Below are positions 1 through 8,866 of a stretch of DNA of 64,000 bases, one piece after another. How positions within the stretch are numbered: the stretch's first letter is position 1; each line of letters begins with the position of its first letter. A model generated the notes under the pieces. The model saw nothing but the letters and a program-made list of their open reading frames with translations, was not told the origin of the DNA and ran no database searches. Source of the DNA: Acidobacteriota bacterium (GTDB taxonomy: Bacteria; Acidobacteriota; UBA890; WLXD01); contig WLXD01000005.1 in assembly GCA_012103255.1 (NCBI GenBank), positions 1 to 64,000 on the forward strand, read 5' to 3'. Both the position numbers and the translations under genes were made by a program.

Positions 1-66
1 CTCCGCAACCGATTTTACATGGTTCAAACCCTCACCCCCACCCTGAGCCTCCCCGCCCGGCCGCAA

Positions 67-98
67 GGGGGGGGGGGGGGGGCCCCCCCCCCCCCCCC
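67..98. repeat. G16C16 perfect homopolymer palindrome
   Basis: Sixteen G are followed directly by sixteen C, a perfect 32-nt inverted repeat with no loop. The flanking bases (C-rich to the left) look like an intergenic repeat rather than coding sequence, and an open frame across it (19-291) is low-complexity proline/glycine and is not accepted as a gene. Nothing else is recognised in positions 1-311 except the ribosome binding site of the next gene. The tract may be an assembly or sequencing artefact. Confidence 0.8.
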
Positions 99-311
99 GA
101 CAGATCCGCGTGTTTTGGAATCGCCGTTTCAGTTCCTGTGGATCGTCAATGGTGCTGTCACGCGAACCGCGGAGATTCACGGCCCCCACGACTTGGACTT
201 TCTATCCCCTGACCGACAAGGAGGCTTTATAAGCAGTTGGATGTTTGAGGCTGTGCTCCGCACGAAGGTCCGTGTGGAGGTCGTTCGATAGACTCCAGGA
301 GGTTTGGAAAC

Positions 312-722
312 ATGCGCAGAGAACTGCTATTGATGGCTTTCGCCGTAACTCTTGCCGTAGTTGCTTGGTCGCCGGAGGCGGAGGCGCAGTGTAAGAGCTG
401 CTTCTCCTGCGGCGGCTGGGTGAACTACACGGGCGGCCCTGGTTCCGGTAGTTATGGCAACCCGTCCTGCGACGACGATCCGGGAGACTGCAAAGCGTGC
501 AGCGCGGCTCTCGCCGACGCTAGCTTTGATGAAGCCTTTGGTTTCTTGGCTGCAGTTCCCGAAGAGCAGCGTATCCGGCCGGTTACCCCGCTTCTGCCGT
601 TCGGCTATGTCGGGGTAGTTGTGCCGAGTCGAGTCAGCGTAACGGAAACTGAGTTCATGGCGCTACTTCGCAACCAGCAGTGCGGGCTGGACGCCGAGGT
701 CAAGGTGACCGACGACAACTAG
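312..722 (+). CDS. Cysteine-rich secreted hypothetical protein
   Basis: A 136-residue protein of unknown function. Residues 1-26 form a signal peptide ending AEAQ, so the product is probably exported. Immediately after the cleavage site comes a glycine- and cysteine-rich stretch (CKSCFSCGG, then further Cys in PSCDDDPGDCKAC) that could form disulfides or bind metal in the periplasm. The C-terminal 80 residues look globular. The start is well supported: AGGAGG lies at 297-302, nine bases before the ATG. It lies in an accessory stretch left of the truncated comM, beside another exported-looking protein. No family was recognised. Confidence 0.65.
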   Translation: MRRELLLMAFAVTLAVVAWSPEAEAQCKSCFSCGGWVNYTGGPGSGSYGNPSCDDDPGDCKACSAALADASFDEAFGFLAAVPEEQRIRPVTPLLPFGYVGVVVPSRVSVTETEFMALLRNQQCGLDAEVKVTDDN

Positions 723-850
723 TTGGACGTCGCCAAGGCAGTTTCGGGAAGGGCACCCGGCGAGAGTTCGTGCAGCACTCGCCCCCTGCCTTTCCCGGAA
801 CGCAGCCTCTTTCGCGGCCCGAAGGCGTTTGCGCTGGGCTCGGATAAGCG

Positions 851-1945
851 TTGTCGCTAGTACGCGTCGGTATAGTCGCGGGCTTGGTGGCTTTGCCTAC
901 GGGCCAGATCCGGCCTCCGATGCACGTCGCAACAAGTGAGGCGAGCGACGGCGCCACCGTATTCGAAACGTTTAGGTTTAGGCCGATCTATCGAGTCGAG
1001 ACTGACGCGATGCTCCGTCGCGACACGAAGGCCGCAGCCACATCTTCACGGGTCTACCTCGCTGGTGTTCTCGATCGCGGGGTCCTTTGCCTTGATCGCG
1101 ATACTGGAGATGAGCGAAACGTTCTTGTCAGCCGTTACGCTGATCTCAGCGACGTGGTCGCGATCTGGATGATGGCGCGTGGCGAGCTCTTCGTTTGGCC
1201 GCGCTTGGCTTCGCGAGTCTTCCGTTTCGCCTCCGACGGTAGCGAACTCGAGCCCGTGGAGCTACCGGCTCCACTTCGGGAACTCGTACCGGATCGTGTG
1301 GTCGCGACGGGCACCGGCAGGATCGCGATCCTCGGAACGTCAGGCCGTTGGCCTGAACGAGCCAGACTACTTCTCTGGGAGCCGGCAACGCACGAGGTGA
1401 TCGAGGTCTTCGGGGCAGCCGAAGACTCCGACGTCAATCCCGACACTGTGCTGGCGGGGGGATGGCTCGCCGCCGACCCTGCGGGAGGATTCCTGTACAC
1501 GGGGCTGTCCCCGTACCGGATAGCGAACTTCGACGGGCACGGTGTCCTCCACTGGCAGGTGACTGAGCCCGCCCCCTTTGAGCGGCAGAGCTCGGTGGCG
1601 GCTGGTCAGGTGGACGAGCGGTCACCAGGGCCATTTTCTTTCGGTAAGAGTGGCTGGCCGATTGGCGGGCACAGGTACTTGCTCGACATCCGTGAACCAA
1701 CGGCTCATTTCACCGCTTGGCACGATGCCGGACGCCCGGACCACGTCTATCCGAGGCGACGGCTGTTTGATAGTCATCATGCCGTCCTATGGGTTTCCGC
1801 GAACGGGACAGCAACGAGAATGGCGAAGCTCCCGGGGCTGAATGACCTTGAACTCTTGGCTGCTCTCGGACCGGGCACATTCGTCGCGCGACTCGGCGTC
1901 CAGACCATCGTTGAGGCAACCATAACGGTCACCGTGCGCGAGTAG
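851..1945 (+). CDS. Beta-propeller-like hypothetical protein
   Basis: A 364-residue protein with a possible TTG start and a short hydrophobic N-terminus (residues 4-15) that could be a weak signal peptide. The body contains repeated blocks of the type 'hydrophobic strand, GxxxV/LxR, aspartate-glycine turn' (for example RVYLAGVLDRGVLCLDRDTG and RVFRFASDGSELEPVELP). This pattern resembles six-bladed beta-propeller proteins of the BF3164/NHL type, which often bind extracellular ligands. No catalytic motif is visible. It is the second gene of the accessory stretch next to the interrupted comM. The exact start is uncertain because no good ribosome binding site is seen. Confidence 0.55.
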   Translation: MSLVRVGIVAGLVALPTGQIRPPMHVATSEASDGATVFETFRFRPIYRVETDAMLRRDTKAAATSSRVYLAGVLDRGVLCLDRDTGDERNVLVSRYADLSDVVAIWMMARGELFVWPRLASRVFRFASDGSELEPVELPAPLRELVPDRVVATGTGRIAILGTSGRWPERARLLLWEPATHEVIEVFGAAEDSDVNPDTVLAGGWLAADPAGGFLYTGLSPYRIANFDGHGVLHWQVTEPAPFERQSSVAAGQVDERSPGPFSFGKSGWPIGGHRYLLDIREPTAHFTAWHDAGRPDHVYPRRRLFDSHHAVLWVSANGTATRMAKLPGLNDLELLAALGPGTFVARLGVQTIVEATITVTVRE

Positions 1946-1969
1946 GGAACTCGGAGGCGTCTGCCGAAG

Positions 1970-2389
1970 CTACCGCAGCGCAAGGTCCAGGAATCTACGG
2001 AAGAGCCTCACCGTCGCTTGATGTTCTCCACGCTCCCAATCGCGCACCGTGCTCTCGTCAACGCCAAGCAGAGCGGCAAGCTGACGCTGGGTCAGCCCTC
2101 TCGTCCACCTGAGCTTCCAGACTTCCTGTCCGAAGTTCGCCGGATCAGGCAAGGGGTCGAAGCCCAGGAAGTCGATGATCCGGGGCCCGTACCGAACTCG
2201 CGGAGTGGTCTCTCCCGACTCCCAGTTCACGAGGGTCCAGGCTGAGATCTCCATCTCCTGAGCAACGTCCTTCTGGCGCAACCCTAACTCCGTCCTACGT
2301 TTCCTGAGGTGCTCGCCAACCCCATTCTGGCTCTGTGGGTAGCCAGCTACTGGCCTTAGGGCCCTTATCGTCAACTGGCATAAGGGCAA
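1970..2389 (-). CDS. Double helix-turn-helix (XRE-like) regulator
   Basis: The protein is about 139 residues with two successive XRE-type HTH motifs: residues about 29-62 (HLRKRRTELGLRQKDVA, then SAWTLVNWESG) and about 98-130 (LTQRQLAALLGVDESTVRDW). Both keep the W-E-x-G sequence after the recognition helix, so it is predicted to bind DNA in the cytoplasm. The frame opens at a TTG (2389) inside the 3' part of the truncated comM frame, so the gene lies directly at the comM break point and may be expressed from the comM promoter. A start closer to residue 25 is equally possible. Its target is unknown. It is probably part of the element that interrupted comM. Confidence 0.6.
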   Translation of the reverse strand: MPLCQLTIRALRPVAGYPQSQNGVGEHLRKRRTELGLRQKDVAQEMEISAWTLVNWESGETTPRVRYGPRIIDFLGFDPLPDPANFGQEVWKLRWTRGLTQRQLAALLGVDESTVRDWERGEHQATVRLFRRFLDLALR

Positions 2390-3455
2390 CGAACCACCAC
2401 TCGTTCATGGCGGCAACCAGTTGGAAGTTCGCAGGGAACTCGTGCGACTCCTGCGCGCGAGCCAGCCTCACGCATCCCGCCTCGAGTGGCTCGCGGAGCG
2501 CCTCGATGGCGCCTCGTGAGAACTCCGGAAGCTCGTCCATGAACAGGACACCAGAAGTGGCAAGACTGATTTCACCGGGCCGTATCGGGTTCCCACCGCC
2601 AAGCAGCCCCGCCACGGTCGCCGAGTGATGCGGAGCGCGGAATGGCCGAGCCGACATGAGACCGCGCCCGTCGAGCATTCCGACGACCGAGTAGACACCA
2701 CTGCATTCGAGGGCTGCTTCGAACTCCAGTTCGGGAAGAAGTCCGGGGAGGGCCCGGGCTAACAATGTCTTGCCCGATCCGGGTGGTCCGGCCAGGAGCA
2801 AATGGTGACCGCCAGCTGCGGCGATTTCGAGCGCGCGGCGGGCTATTGGATTGCCGCGGATCTCCGAGAGATCCTCCGTCGGGGCGCCCGCTGGCGGCTG
2901 GCGTTCTACGGGGATCGGCTCGGGCTGCCGGTCTCCCGTCGCCCACTCAACAACTCCGCGAAGGTCGCGCAGCGCGATGACCTCGATTCCTTCAACCGCG
3001 GCGGCCTCGGCCGCGTTCGGCGGTGGCACCACGACTCGGCGGATCCCGTCACCGCGCGCAGCCACGACCGCGGGGAGTACGCCTCGTACGGCGCGCAACT
3101 CGCCGTCGAGCGATAGCTCTCCAAGGCACAGTTCGTTGGACAGTTGATCATCCGGAAGAGTGCCATCGGCTACCAGGAGCCCGAGTGCGATGGGGAGGTC
3201 CAGCGCGGCGCCCGTCTTCCGTATGCCGGCCGGCGCGAGATTGATGGTTGTGCGGCGTGGGGGCAGGCCGAACCCATGGTGGGCGCAGGCTGCATGGACA
3301 CGATCGAGACTCTCGCGGACGGCGCTGCCCGGGAGTCCGACGATCGACTGCGTGGGCAGGCCCTTGCCGCGATGCACTTCCACCGTAACGAGTTGAGCGC
3401 GAACGCCGGCAATCGTTGCGGACATGAGCCGCGCGAGCTTCCCGTTGTCGTCCAC
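2295..3455 (-). pseudogene. comM: ComM-type Mg-chelatase-like AAA+ ATPase, 3' truncated
   Basis: ComM is a hexameric helicase that promotes branch migration during natural transformation. The family is usually about 500 residues. This copy has the N-terminal ChlI/Lon-C-like domain (residues about 8-165, with the hallmark GLPGSAVRES), the Walker A motif AGPPGSGKT (about residue 222) and the Walker B/DEL region LFMDELPEF (about 305). It then follows the family to FQLVAAMN (residue 351), where ComM normally continues with PCPCG. Instead the frame runs 35 unrelated residues and stops, so the sensor and C-terminal winged region are lost. The start is a GTG at 3455. The remainder is not found elsewhere in the window. 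comM is a well-known insertion hotspot for genomic islands in other bacteria, which fits this interruption. Confidence 0.85.
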
Positions 3456-3556
3456 AGCGCCTCCGGCTACGAGCCGAGGCGTGGGACGACCTCGTGGTCA
3501 CTCGTTGCTAGGGCGTGCAGACGGCCAGAGGCGCCACGATTCCGCGCAGCCTTCGA

Positions 3557-5617
3557 CTACTGCGCGGCCGGGGTGCGGATTGTCAACCGGTTGCCCGGGT
3601 AGATCGTCGTGCGCGGCGTGATGTCGTTCCACGCGCACAGTTGATCGATCGAGACGCCGAAACGGCGGGCGATCGCGGCGAGTGTGTCCCCGCGCCGGAT
3701 TGTGTAGCTACTCACTGCCTGGCCGGCCGGCATCTGGATCGTGAGACTCCGACCCGGGTAGATGCGGTCGGAGTTGAGTCCGTTCCAGTTGCGTAGATCC
3801 TGCACCCGGACGCCGTGCATGCGGGCGATGCCGATGAGCGTATCGCCACGTCGGATCGTGTAGTCCGTGGACGAACTGGCCACCGCGGGCGCTGCGTCGC
3901 GAGCGCTTGTCGTGGCCGGCGCCGCAGCGACTCCGGCCGGCGGCGCGGCGGCCGTCGGGGCAGAGGAGGTGGTGCCGTAGTACACCGTCAGCCGGTCGCC
4001 CTCGTAGATGCGATCCGACGACATGCTGTTCCACTGCTTGATCGCCGACACGCTGGTGCCGTAGCGGCCGGCAATGCGCGAGAGGTTCTCGCCACGTCGG
4101 ACGGTGTGGGCAACCTGCTCACCGGTGGCGCGTCCAGACTCGGCGCGCGGTGCTCCAGCGACAGTCCCTGCACTGGGCTGTCCGGCCGGAATCAGAAGCG
4201 TGTGGCCTGCGCGGATGCTGTGTCGGTTACGGATCCCGTTGAGATCGCTGATGGCGGCCACGGAGGTGTCGTAGGCGTCGGCGATACGGGAGAGAGTTTC
4301 GCCCGTGCGAATCCGATGCTCGACCACGCGCACACGCTCCGACTCCGGAATCGCCGCGTAGGCCACCCGGAAACGATCGCCGCTGCCCTCGGGCACGCGC
4401 ATCGTGTAGCGCTCCATGTTTGGCGTGGTGCGACGGAGAAGCTGCGGGTTCAGATCCTGGATGACCTCGAGCGTTGTGCCTGCCGCCTCTGCGACCACCT
4501 GTAGATCGGTCATCGAGTCGATCGAGACCTCGTCGTAGCGAAACTCTGGCTCGGCGATGAACCGCAGGCCGTAGGCCTCGGGATCGGTACCCATCAGAAT
4601 TGCCGCAAGGATCTTCGGAACGAACTCGCGCGTCTCGCGCGGCAGCGATCGCGGAACCTCAGAGAGAGTCCAGAAGTCTTCGGTGCCGGTGCGCTGCAAC
4701 GCGCGACCCACGCGACCCTTGCCGCCGTTGTAGGCGGCGATCGCCAGGTGCCAGTCGTCAAACTCGCGGTAGTAGTCGAGGATGAATCGGGCAATGGCCT
4801 TGGTGGATTTCACGGGGTCGCGGCGCTCATCGACGTACCAATCGACCCGCAGGCCGTAGAGCCGGGCCGTGGGTGCCATTAGCTGCCAGAGGCCAACGGC
4901 GCTGGCGCGCGATCGCACGTACGGCTTGTAGAGGCTCTCGATCAGAGGGATGAACGCGAGCTCGAGCGGCACGCCCTCGGCCGTGAACACCTCGCGGATC
5001 AACGGGAGATAGGCCTGGCCGCGGGCGAGCCCCTCGGCGATGACTTCCTCGCGGTCCTGGCTCAGGTAGCGCACCGCCTCGATCACGCGTGGGTTGTCCA
5101 TCGGGATCGGCACGGTGAACTTCGGCATCTCAGGTAGCGTGTCGGCCATGCGCGAGCGCAACAGCTCGATCTCAGCCTCCGACAGTACCGGGATCTCTTC
5201 TTCCGGAAGATCGGTGGCCTCGGCCTCGGCAGCGACCTGGAACTCGTCGAGCTGCTGGGCGTGGACGCGGGTCACCAGATCGTTGAAGGCGGTGCGAAAC
5301 GCGTCTTCTTCGCCAGCCGGGATGTCTGCGTGCAGGAAGACCTCGACGGCACGGTCGAAGTATTCCTGCGCCTCATCGGCATCGCCGCGCTGCTGGGCGT
5401 CGACCGCGAACCAATAGTTCTGGTCGGCCTGATCGGCAAGCTCGGAGACCGAAGCCGTAGGCTCGACGAGAACGGCCTGCGGGGCCACCGCGGGAGGTTG
5501 AGTGGATCCACCACCACACGCGCCGAGCGTTACGGCGAGCGTCGTCAAGACAAGCACAGATGGGCGCGGGGAACGGCTAGCGGCGCCGGAAGATGCCGTG
5601 CTCTTTACCAAAGTCAT
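3557..5617 (-). CDS. mltD: LysM-containing lytic transglycosylase lipoprotein (MltD-like)
   Basis: A 686-residue enzyme predicted to cleave peptidoglycan glycan strands, anchored as a lipoprotein: the hydrophobic segment 20-33 ends in lipobox TLGAC (Cys34). The SLT domain is at about residues 185-330. The catalytic glutamate is in PLIESLY, followed by SAVGLWQLMAPTA and AIAAYNGGKG, all standard family 1 motifs. Four LysM repeats follow (each starting with T-I/V-R-R/T-G-E/D-T/N-L), which bind peptidoglycan. Ala/Pro-rich linkers separate them. The 5' end overlaps the aldehyde dehydrogenase gene by 41 nt, so a slightly later start is possible. It sits between the dehydrogenase and comM on the same strand, probably co-transcribed with the former. 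Confidence 0.92.
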   Translation of the reverse strand: MTLVKSTASSGAASRSPRPSVLVLTTLAVTLGACGGGSTQPPAVAPQAVLVEPTASVSELADQADQNYWFAVDAQQRGDADEAQEYFDRAVEVFLHADIPAGEEDAFRTAFNDLVTRVHAQQLDEFQVAAEAEATDLPEEEIPVLSEAEIELLRSRMADTLPEMPKFTVPIPMDNPRVIEAVRYLSQDREEVIAEGLARGQAYLPLIREVFTAEGVPLELAFIPLIESLYKPYVRSRASAVGLWQLMAPTARLYGLRVDWYVDERRDPVKSTKAIARFILDYYREFDDWHLAIAAYNGGKGRVGRALQRTGTEDFWTLSEVPRSLPRETREFVPKILAAILMGTDPEAYGLRFIAEPEFRYDEVSIDSMTDLQVVAEAAGTTLEVIQDLNPQLLRRTTPNMERYTMRVPEGSGDRFRVAYAAIPESERVRVVEHRIRTGETLSRIADAYDTSVAAISDLNGIRNRHSIRAGHTLLIPAGQPSAGTVAGAPRAESGRATGEQVAHTVRRGENLSRIAGRYGTSVSAIKQWNSMSSDRIYEGDRLTVYYGTTSSAPTAAAPPAGVAAAPATTSARDAAPAVASSSTDYTIRRGDTLIGIARMHGVRVQDLRNWNGLNSDRIYPGRSLTIQMPAGQAVSSYTIRRGDTLAAIARRFGVSIDQLCAWNDITPRTTIYPGNRLTIRTPAAQ

Positions 5618-7394
5618 TTGCCAGGGGAGTGATGACGGTCCGTGGACCGATGAGTATGGTTTCTCCGCGGTTCATGGCCTGACGTACGTCAGCCTCCGCG
5701 ACGAAGTCGACGGGCTCCTGGACGCGAACGTCCTGTGCCTCCCGACTCGGTTCCTCTTTCCCTGTGGCAGCCACCGCGTCCGCCCCCGGTGCGGCGCCTG
5801 CCGTTTTCGTTGGATCTGGTCGGGGAGTGCAGTGCACGCAGCCGCACTCGGCGTCCTGCGCTGGCTCCACCCCCGGCTTTGCTGCCGCGGTGATTATACC
5901 TCTGCCGGCGAGGAAGTCCCGGACCTGGGTCTCCACGGGTGCGGTAGGCCTGGCCGTGTTCGAGGGCGCGTCATCCGAAGGCATCGCGGAGGACGTAGTT
6001 TCGGACCGGCTGCCAACGGCATCCGACGTGAACGGGCGCACGCCGCGAGCTAGTCGCTTGATGTTGATGAGGTGCTGGGGCCCCACGTTGTCGGAGGTGA
6101 TGTTGTTGCCCCAGGAGCCGCAACCGAGAGTCATCGACGGGAACAGGTTGGTCGTGAGACCGACGGCGCCAACCGACGACACCGTGTTCACCAGGATCCG
6201 ATGGGCGGGCTTGTGGAGACCGAATTCGAGAACCACGTCGTCGTCGCCCGAGTGGATCACCATCGTGTGGCCGAGGCCACCGAACTCGAGCAGCTGCTTG
6301 CAACGTTCGCAGCCTTCGCGCCAGTCCTCCACTACGTATAGCGCTAGAACAGGGGAGAGCTTCTCGTGCGATAGCGGGAAGTCAGGGCCAACCCCTTGCT
6401 GCGGGCATACAAGAACCGTCGTGTCGTCAGAGACATCGATGCCCGCCGCTGCGGCCACTCGCGCGGCGCTCTGGCCAACCAGATCGGGGTTCACGAGCAG
6501 CTTCTCGGTGAGCAACACCTCCGCGAGCTGTTCGCACTCCTGCTCATCAAGGACTCTGCCTCGCTGGTCGCCAACAGCGGCTAGAACCCGTTCGTGCACG
6601 GCGCGATCGCAGACGATCGCCTGCTCGGACGAGCACAGCGTGCCGTTATCGAACGTGGTGCCGGAAATGATGTCTCGTACGGCTTGTTCGACGTTGGCCG
6701 ACCCTTCGATGTATGCCGGCACATTACCGGGGCCCACACCGTAGGCCGGCTTGCCGGCGGAATACGCCGACCGCACCATTGCCATTCCGCCAGTGGCAAG
6801 GATCACGTCCGTGCCGCGGCCGCGCATCAACTCCTGCGTGCCTTCCATGCTGACCACGGTTGAACACCCAATGATCCCGCGCGGTGCGCCTGCGGCGACA
6901 GCGGCCTCGTGCATGACGTCGGCGGTGGCCTTGATGCATGCCTTGGCGTTGGGGTGCGGCGACAGCACGATGCCGCAGCGCGCCTTGATCGCGATCAGAG
7001 ATTTGAACATCGCGGTCGATGTCGGGTTCGTCGTCGGAATGATTCCGGCGACTACGCCAACGGGCTCGGCGATCTCGGTGATGCCTTGCTCGGGAATCTC
7101 TCGAACGACGCCCACCGTTGGCATGCCCCGCATCGCACCAACCACGTCGTTGAGCACGAAGTTGTTCTTCGAGATCTTGTCGGCGACGCGGCCGTAGCCG
7201 GTCTCATCGACTGCCATGCGCGCGAGTCGTTCAGATTCGCGTAGGCCGGCGGCGGCCATCGCCTCGACGATGGCGTCGATTTGATCCTGTGAAGCGGATT
7301 CGAGCTGCTGCTGCGCCGATCGTGCTGCGCGCGTGAGCGAACGGACCTCGTGAATAGATCGAAGATCCCGATCGAGGTCGGCTGAGCTCGCCAC
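5577..7394 (-). CDS. Acylating aldehyde dehydrogenase (EutE/PduP/AdhE clade) with BMC-type C-terminal extension
   Basis: A 605-residue CoA-acylating aldehyde dehydrogenase that would convert an aldehyde plus CoA and NAD to acyl-CoA. The N-terminus (DLRSIHEVRSLTRAA) matches EutE/AdhE-type enzymes. The NAD-binding segment and the catalytic cysteine in GTLCSSEQAIV (about residue 253) are present, as are TNPTSTAMFK and GCGSWGNN. The catalytic core ends near residue 450. The remaining 150 residues are an unusual low-complexity linker with a CGCVHC motif, then a terminal block containing ILIGPRTVITPLAND. From memory, that block resembles motifs on other microcompartment-associated proteins. It lies 32 nt downstream of a BMC-H shell gene, which implies encapsulation. 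The GTG start is weakly supported. Confidence 0.88.
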   Translation of the reverse strand: MASSADLDRDLRSIHEVRSLTRAARSAQQQLESASQDQIDAIVEAMAAAGLRESERLARMAVDETGYGRVADKISKNNFVLNDVVGAMRGMPTVGVVREIPEQGITEIAEPVGVVAGIIPTTNPTSTAMFKSLIAIKARCGIVLSPHPNAKACIKATADVMHEAAVAAGAPRGIIGCSTVVSMEGTQELMRGRGTDVILATGGMAMVRSAYSAGKPAYGVGPGNVPAYIEGSANVEQAVRDIISGTTFDNGTLCSSEQAIVCDRAVHERVLAAVGDQRGRVLDEQECEQLAEVLLTEKLLVNPDLVGQSAARVAAAAGIDVSDDTTVLVCPQQGVGPDFPLSHEKLSPVLALYVVEDWREGCERCKQLLEFGGLGHTMVIHSGDDDVVLEFGLHKPAHRILVNTVSSVGAVGLTTNLFPSMTLGCGSWGNNITSDNVGPQHLINIKRLARGVRPFTSDAVGSRSETTSSAMPSDDAPSNTARPTAPVETQVRDFLAGRGIITAAAKPGVEPAQDAECGCVHCTPRPDPTKTAGAAPGADAVAATGKEEPSREAQDVRVQEPVDFVAEADVRQAMNRGETILIGPRTVITPLANDFGKEHGIFRRR

Positions 7395-7426
7395 TGGGTG
7401 TCGTCAGCGGTTGCGTCGAGCGCCGA

Positions 7427-7717
7427 TCAGTCGACGTCGAATTCGGGGAGGATCTTCTCGACTTCCTCGTGCGGCCGCGGAATCACGTGCACGGAGATCA
7501 GGTCTCCCACGCGCCGTGCAGCAGCGGCTCCGGCATCGGTAGCGGCCTTCACCGCACCGACGTCGCCGCGGACCATGACGGTCACGAGACCGCCTCCGAC
7601 CTGCTGCTTGCCGATCAGCACAACCTTGGCGGCCTTCACCATCGCGTCTGCGGCCTCGATCGCGCCCACTAGACCACGGGTTTCGACCATTCCGAGGGCT
7701 TCATACGAGATCGACAT
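7427..7717 (-). CDS. BMC-H bacterial microcompartment shell protein
   Basis: A 96-residue single-domain BMC protein (pfam00936 type) that assembles into hexagonal tiles of a protein-bounded organelle. Family signatures are intact: [20 protein letters not shown] at the N-terminus, [20 protein letters not shown] in the middle and [12 protein letters not shown] at the C-terminus. The pore loop reads QVGGG, close to the EutM/CcmK type. The start is supported by GGAG nine bases upstream of the ATG. It is the first gene of a minus-strand unit with the acylating aldehyde dehydrogenase. No second shell gene (BMC-T or pentameric BMC-P) and no signature enzyme such as a diol dehydratase, ammonia lyase or aldolase occurs in this window, so the locus looks like a satellite. 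Confidence 0.95.
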   Translation of the reverse strand: MSISYEALGMVETRGLVGAIEAADAMVKAAKVVLIGKQQVGGGLVTVMVRGDVGAVKAATDAGAAAARRVGDLISVHVIPRPHEEVEKILPEFDVD

Positions 7718-7934
7718 GCTGGTTCTCTCCAGGGCGGCCGTTCGCGGCTCTGCAGGCAGTCACGGCATACGTTTTTGGGATCGGCGGCACGGTAGCATGC
7801 CCGCCTGCCGGGCGGTAGACTGCCCTGCTGCGGCCGTGGGGCTGAATCAACACTTCGGTGGGCCGCAAGATGACATTGTGGGAATGCAAGACTTCGTGGC
7901 ACGCGCAGTGACGCGATGCCCTTTTGGAGGAGAG

Positions 7935-8816
7935 ATGTCTCGCCCAACCCTTATCAATAGCGGCGCTGCACGCGCTGCGATGGTACTCGCGCTGGCGGCT
8001 GCGGTTGCCGGTTGTGGCTCTGGTGACGCGGTGCGGGTTGCTGCCACGGTGTCCGTGGCCATGCCGGATAGCGTGCCGCTGCACGAACCTCTGCACGTGA
8101 CCTATACGTGGACCCCGTCCGACGACTTTTCGGCGCCGATGGAGGACTACCAGGTGTTCGTGCATGCGCGCGACGGCCAGGGCAACGTTCTGTTCCAGGA
8201 CGATCACTATCCGCCTGAGCCCACGAGCCAGTGGCAAGCAGGTCAGACGCTGACCTACGACCGGTGGATCTACGTCCCGGATGCGCTCGAGGTCGACCAG
8301 ATCGATTTCGTAACCGGGCTCTATTCGGCGGACGGCCGCGCGCTGCTGCGCGGTGATGCCGGCACGTGGACAGATGCGGTTGATGCCCACACGCTCGAGG
8401 TTCGTCTCAACGACATGCAGGGCGTCCCGGCGTTTATCGAGGGTTGGCACGGGGAAGAAGGCGCTGCCGCCGGGGAAACCTGGCGTTGGAGCGAGGGCGT
8501 GGCCCGTGCCGCGTTCACCAACCCGCGCAAGGATGGAACGTTGCACCTGCGGGCGCACGGGCCGTTCGACGAGGTCGGCGCGCAGGTGCTGGTGCTTCGC
8601 GCCGGCGAAACCGAGATCGCACGTATCGACGTGACGAGCCCGGCGAACTTTGAAGAGAGAATTGTGGTTCCGGCAACGGCGATGGGCGATGACGACTGGG
8701 TGGAAGTCACGCTCGAAATTTCGCCGGCACTCGTGCCGAAGGAACTGGATCCGCAATCGAGCGATGAGCGTGTGCTGGGACTGCAGGTATTCATGTTGTA
8801 CCTGTCTTCGTCCTGA
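7935..8816 (+). CDS. Putative lipoprotein of unknown function
   Basis: The protein is 293 residues. The N-terminal hydrophobic segment ends in lipobox VAGC (Cys27), so it should be lipid-anchored. The mature part looks like two beta-sandwich domains: residues about 30-150 contain strands such as LHVTYTWTPSDDF and YQVFVHARDGQGNVLFQDDH, and the second half resembles a carbohydrate-binding-like jelly roll. No catalytic motif is visible. The ATG at 7935 follows GGAGGAG at a good distance, and the longer frame upstream (from 7398) is rejected. It is divergent from the BMC-H gene, with 217 nt between them that must hold both promoters, and lies just upstream of recA. Homologues were not recognised. 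Confidence 0.8.
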   Translation: MSRPTLINSGAARAAMVLALAAAVAGCGSGDAVRVAATVSVAMPDSVPLHEPLHVTYTWTPSDDFSAPMEDYQVFVHARDGQGNVLFQDDHYPPEPTSQWQAGQTLTYDRWIYVPDALEVDQIDFVTGLYSADGRALLRGDAGTWTDAVDAHTLEVRLNDMQGVPAFIEGWHGEEGAAAGETWRWSEGVARAAFTNPRKDGTLHLRAHGPFDEVGAQVLVLRAGETEIARIDVTSPANFEERIVVPATAMGDDDWVEVTLEISPALVPKELDPQSSDERVLGLQVFMLYLSSS

Positions 8817-8866
8817 AAGCACGGTTCCATACCCATCTAAGGGGGCAGGGGTAAGGAGTGGTACAA

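Noticed and set aside
7398-7934. Upstream extension of the lipoprotein frame (472 residues in total)
   Set aside because: It covers the BMC-H gene in antisense and has no protein-like signal. The lipoprotein signal and GGAGGAG support the start at 7935.
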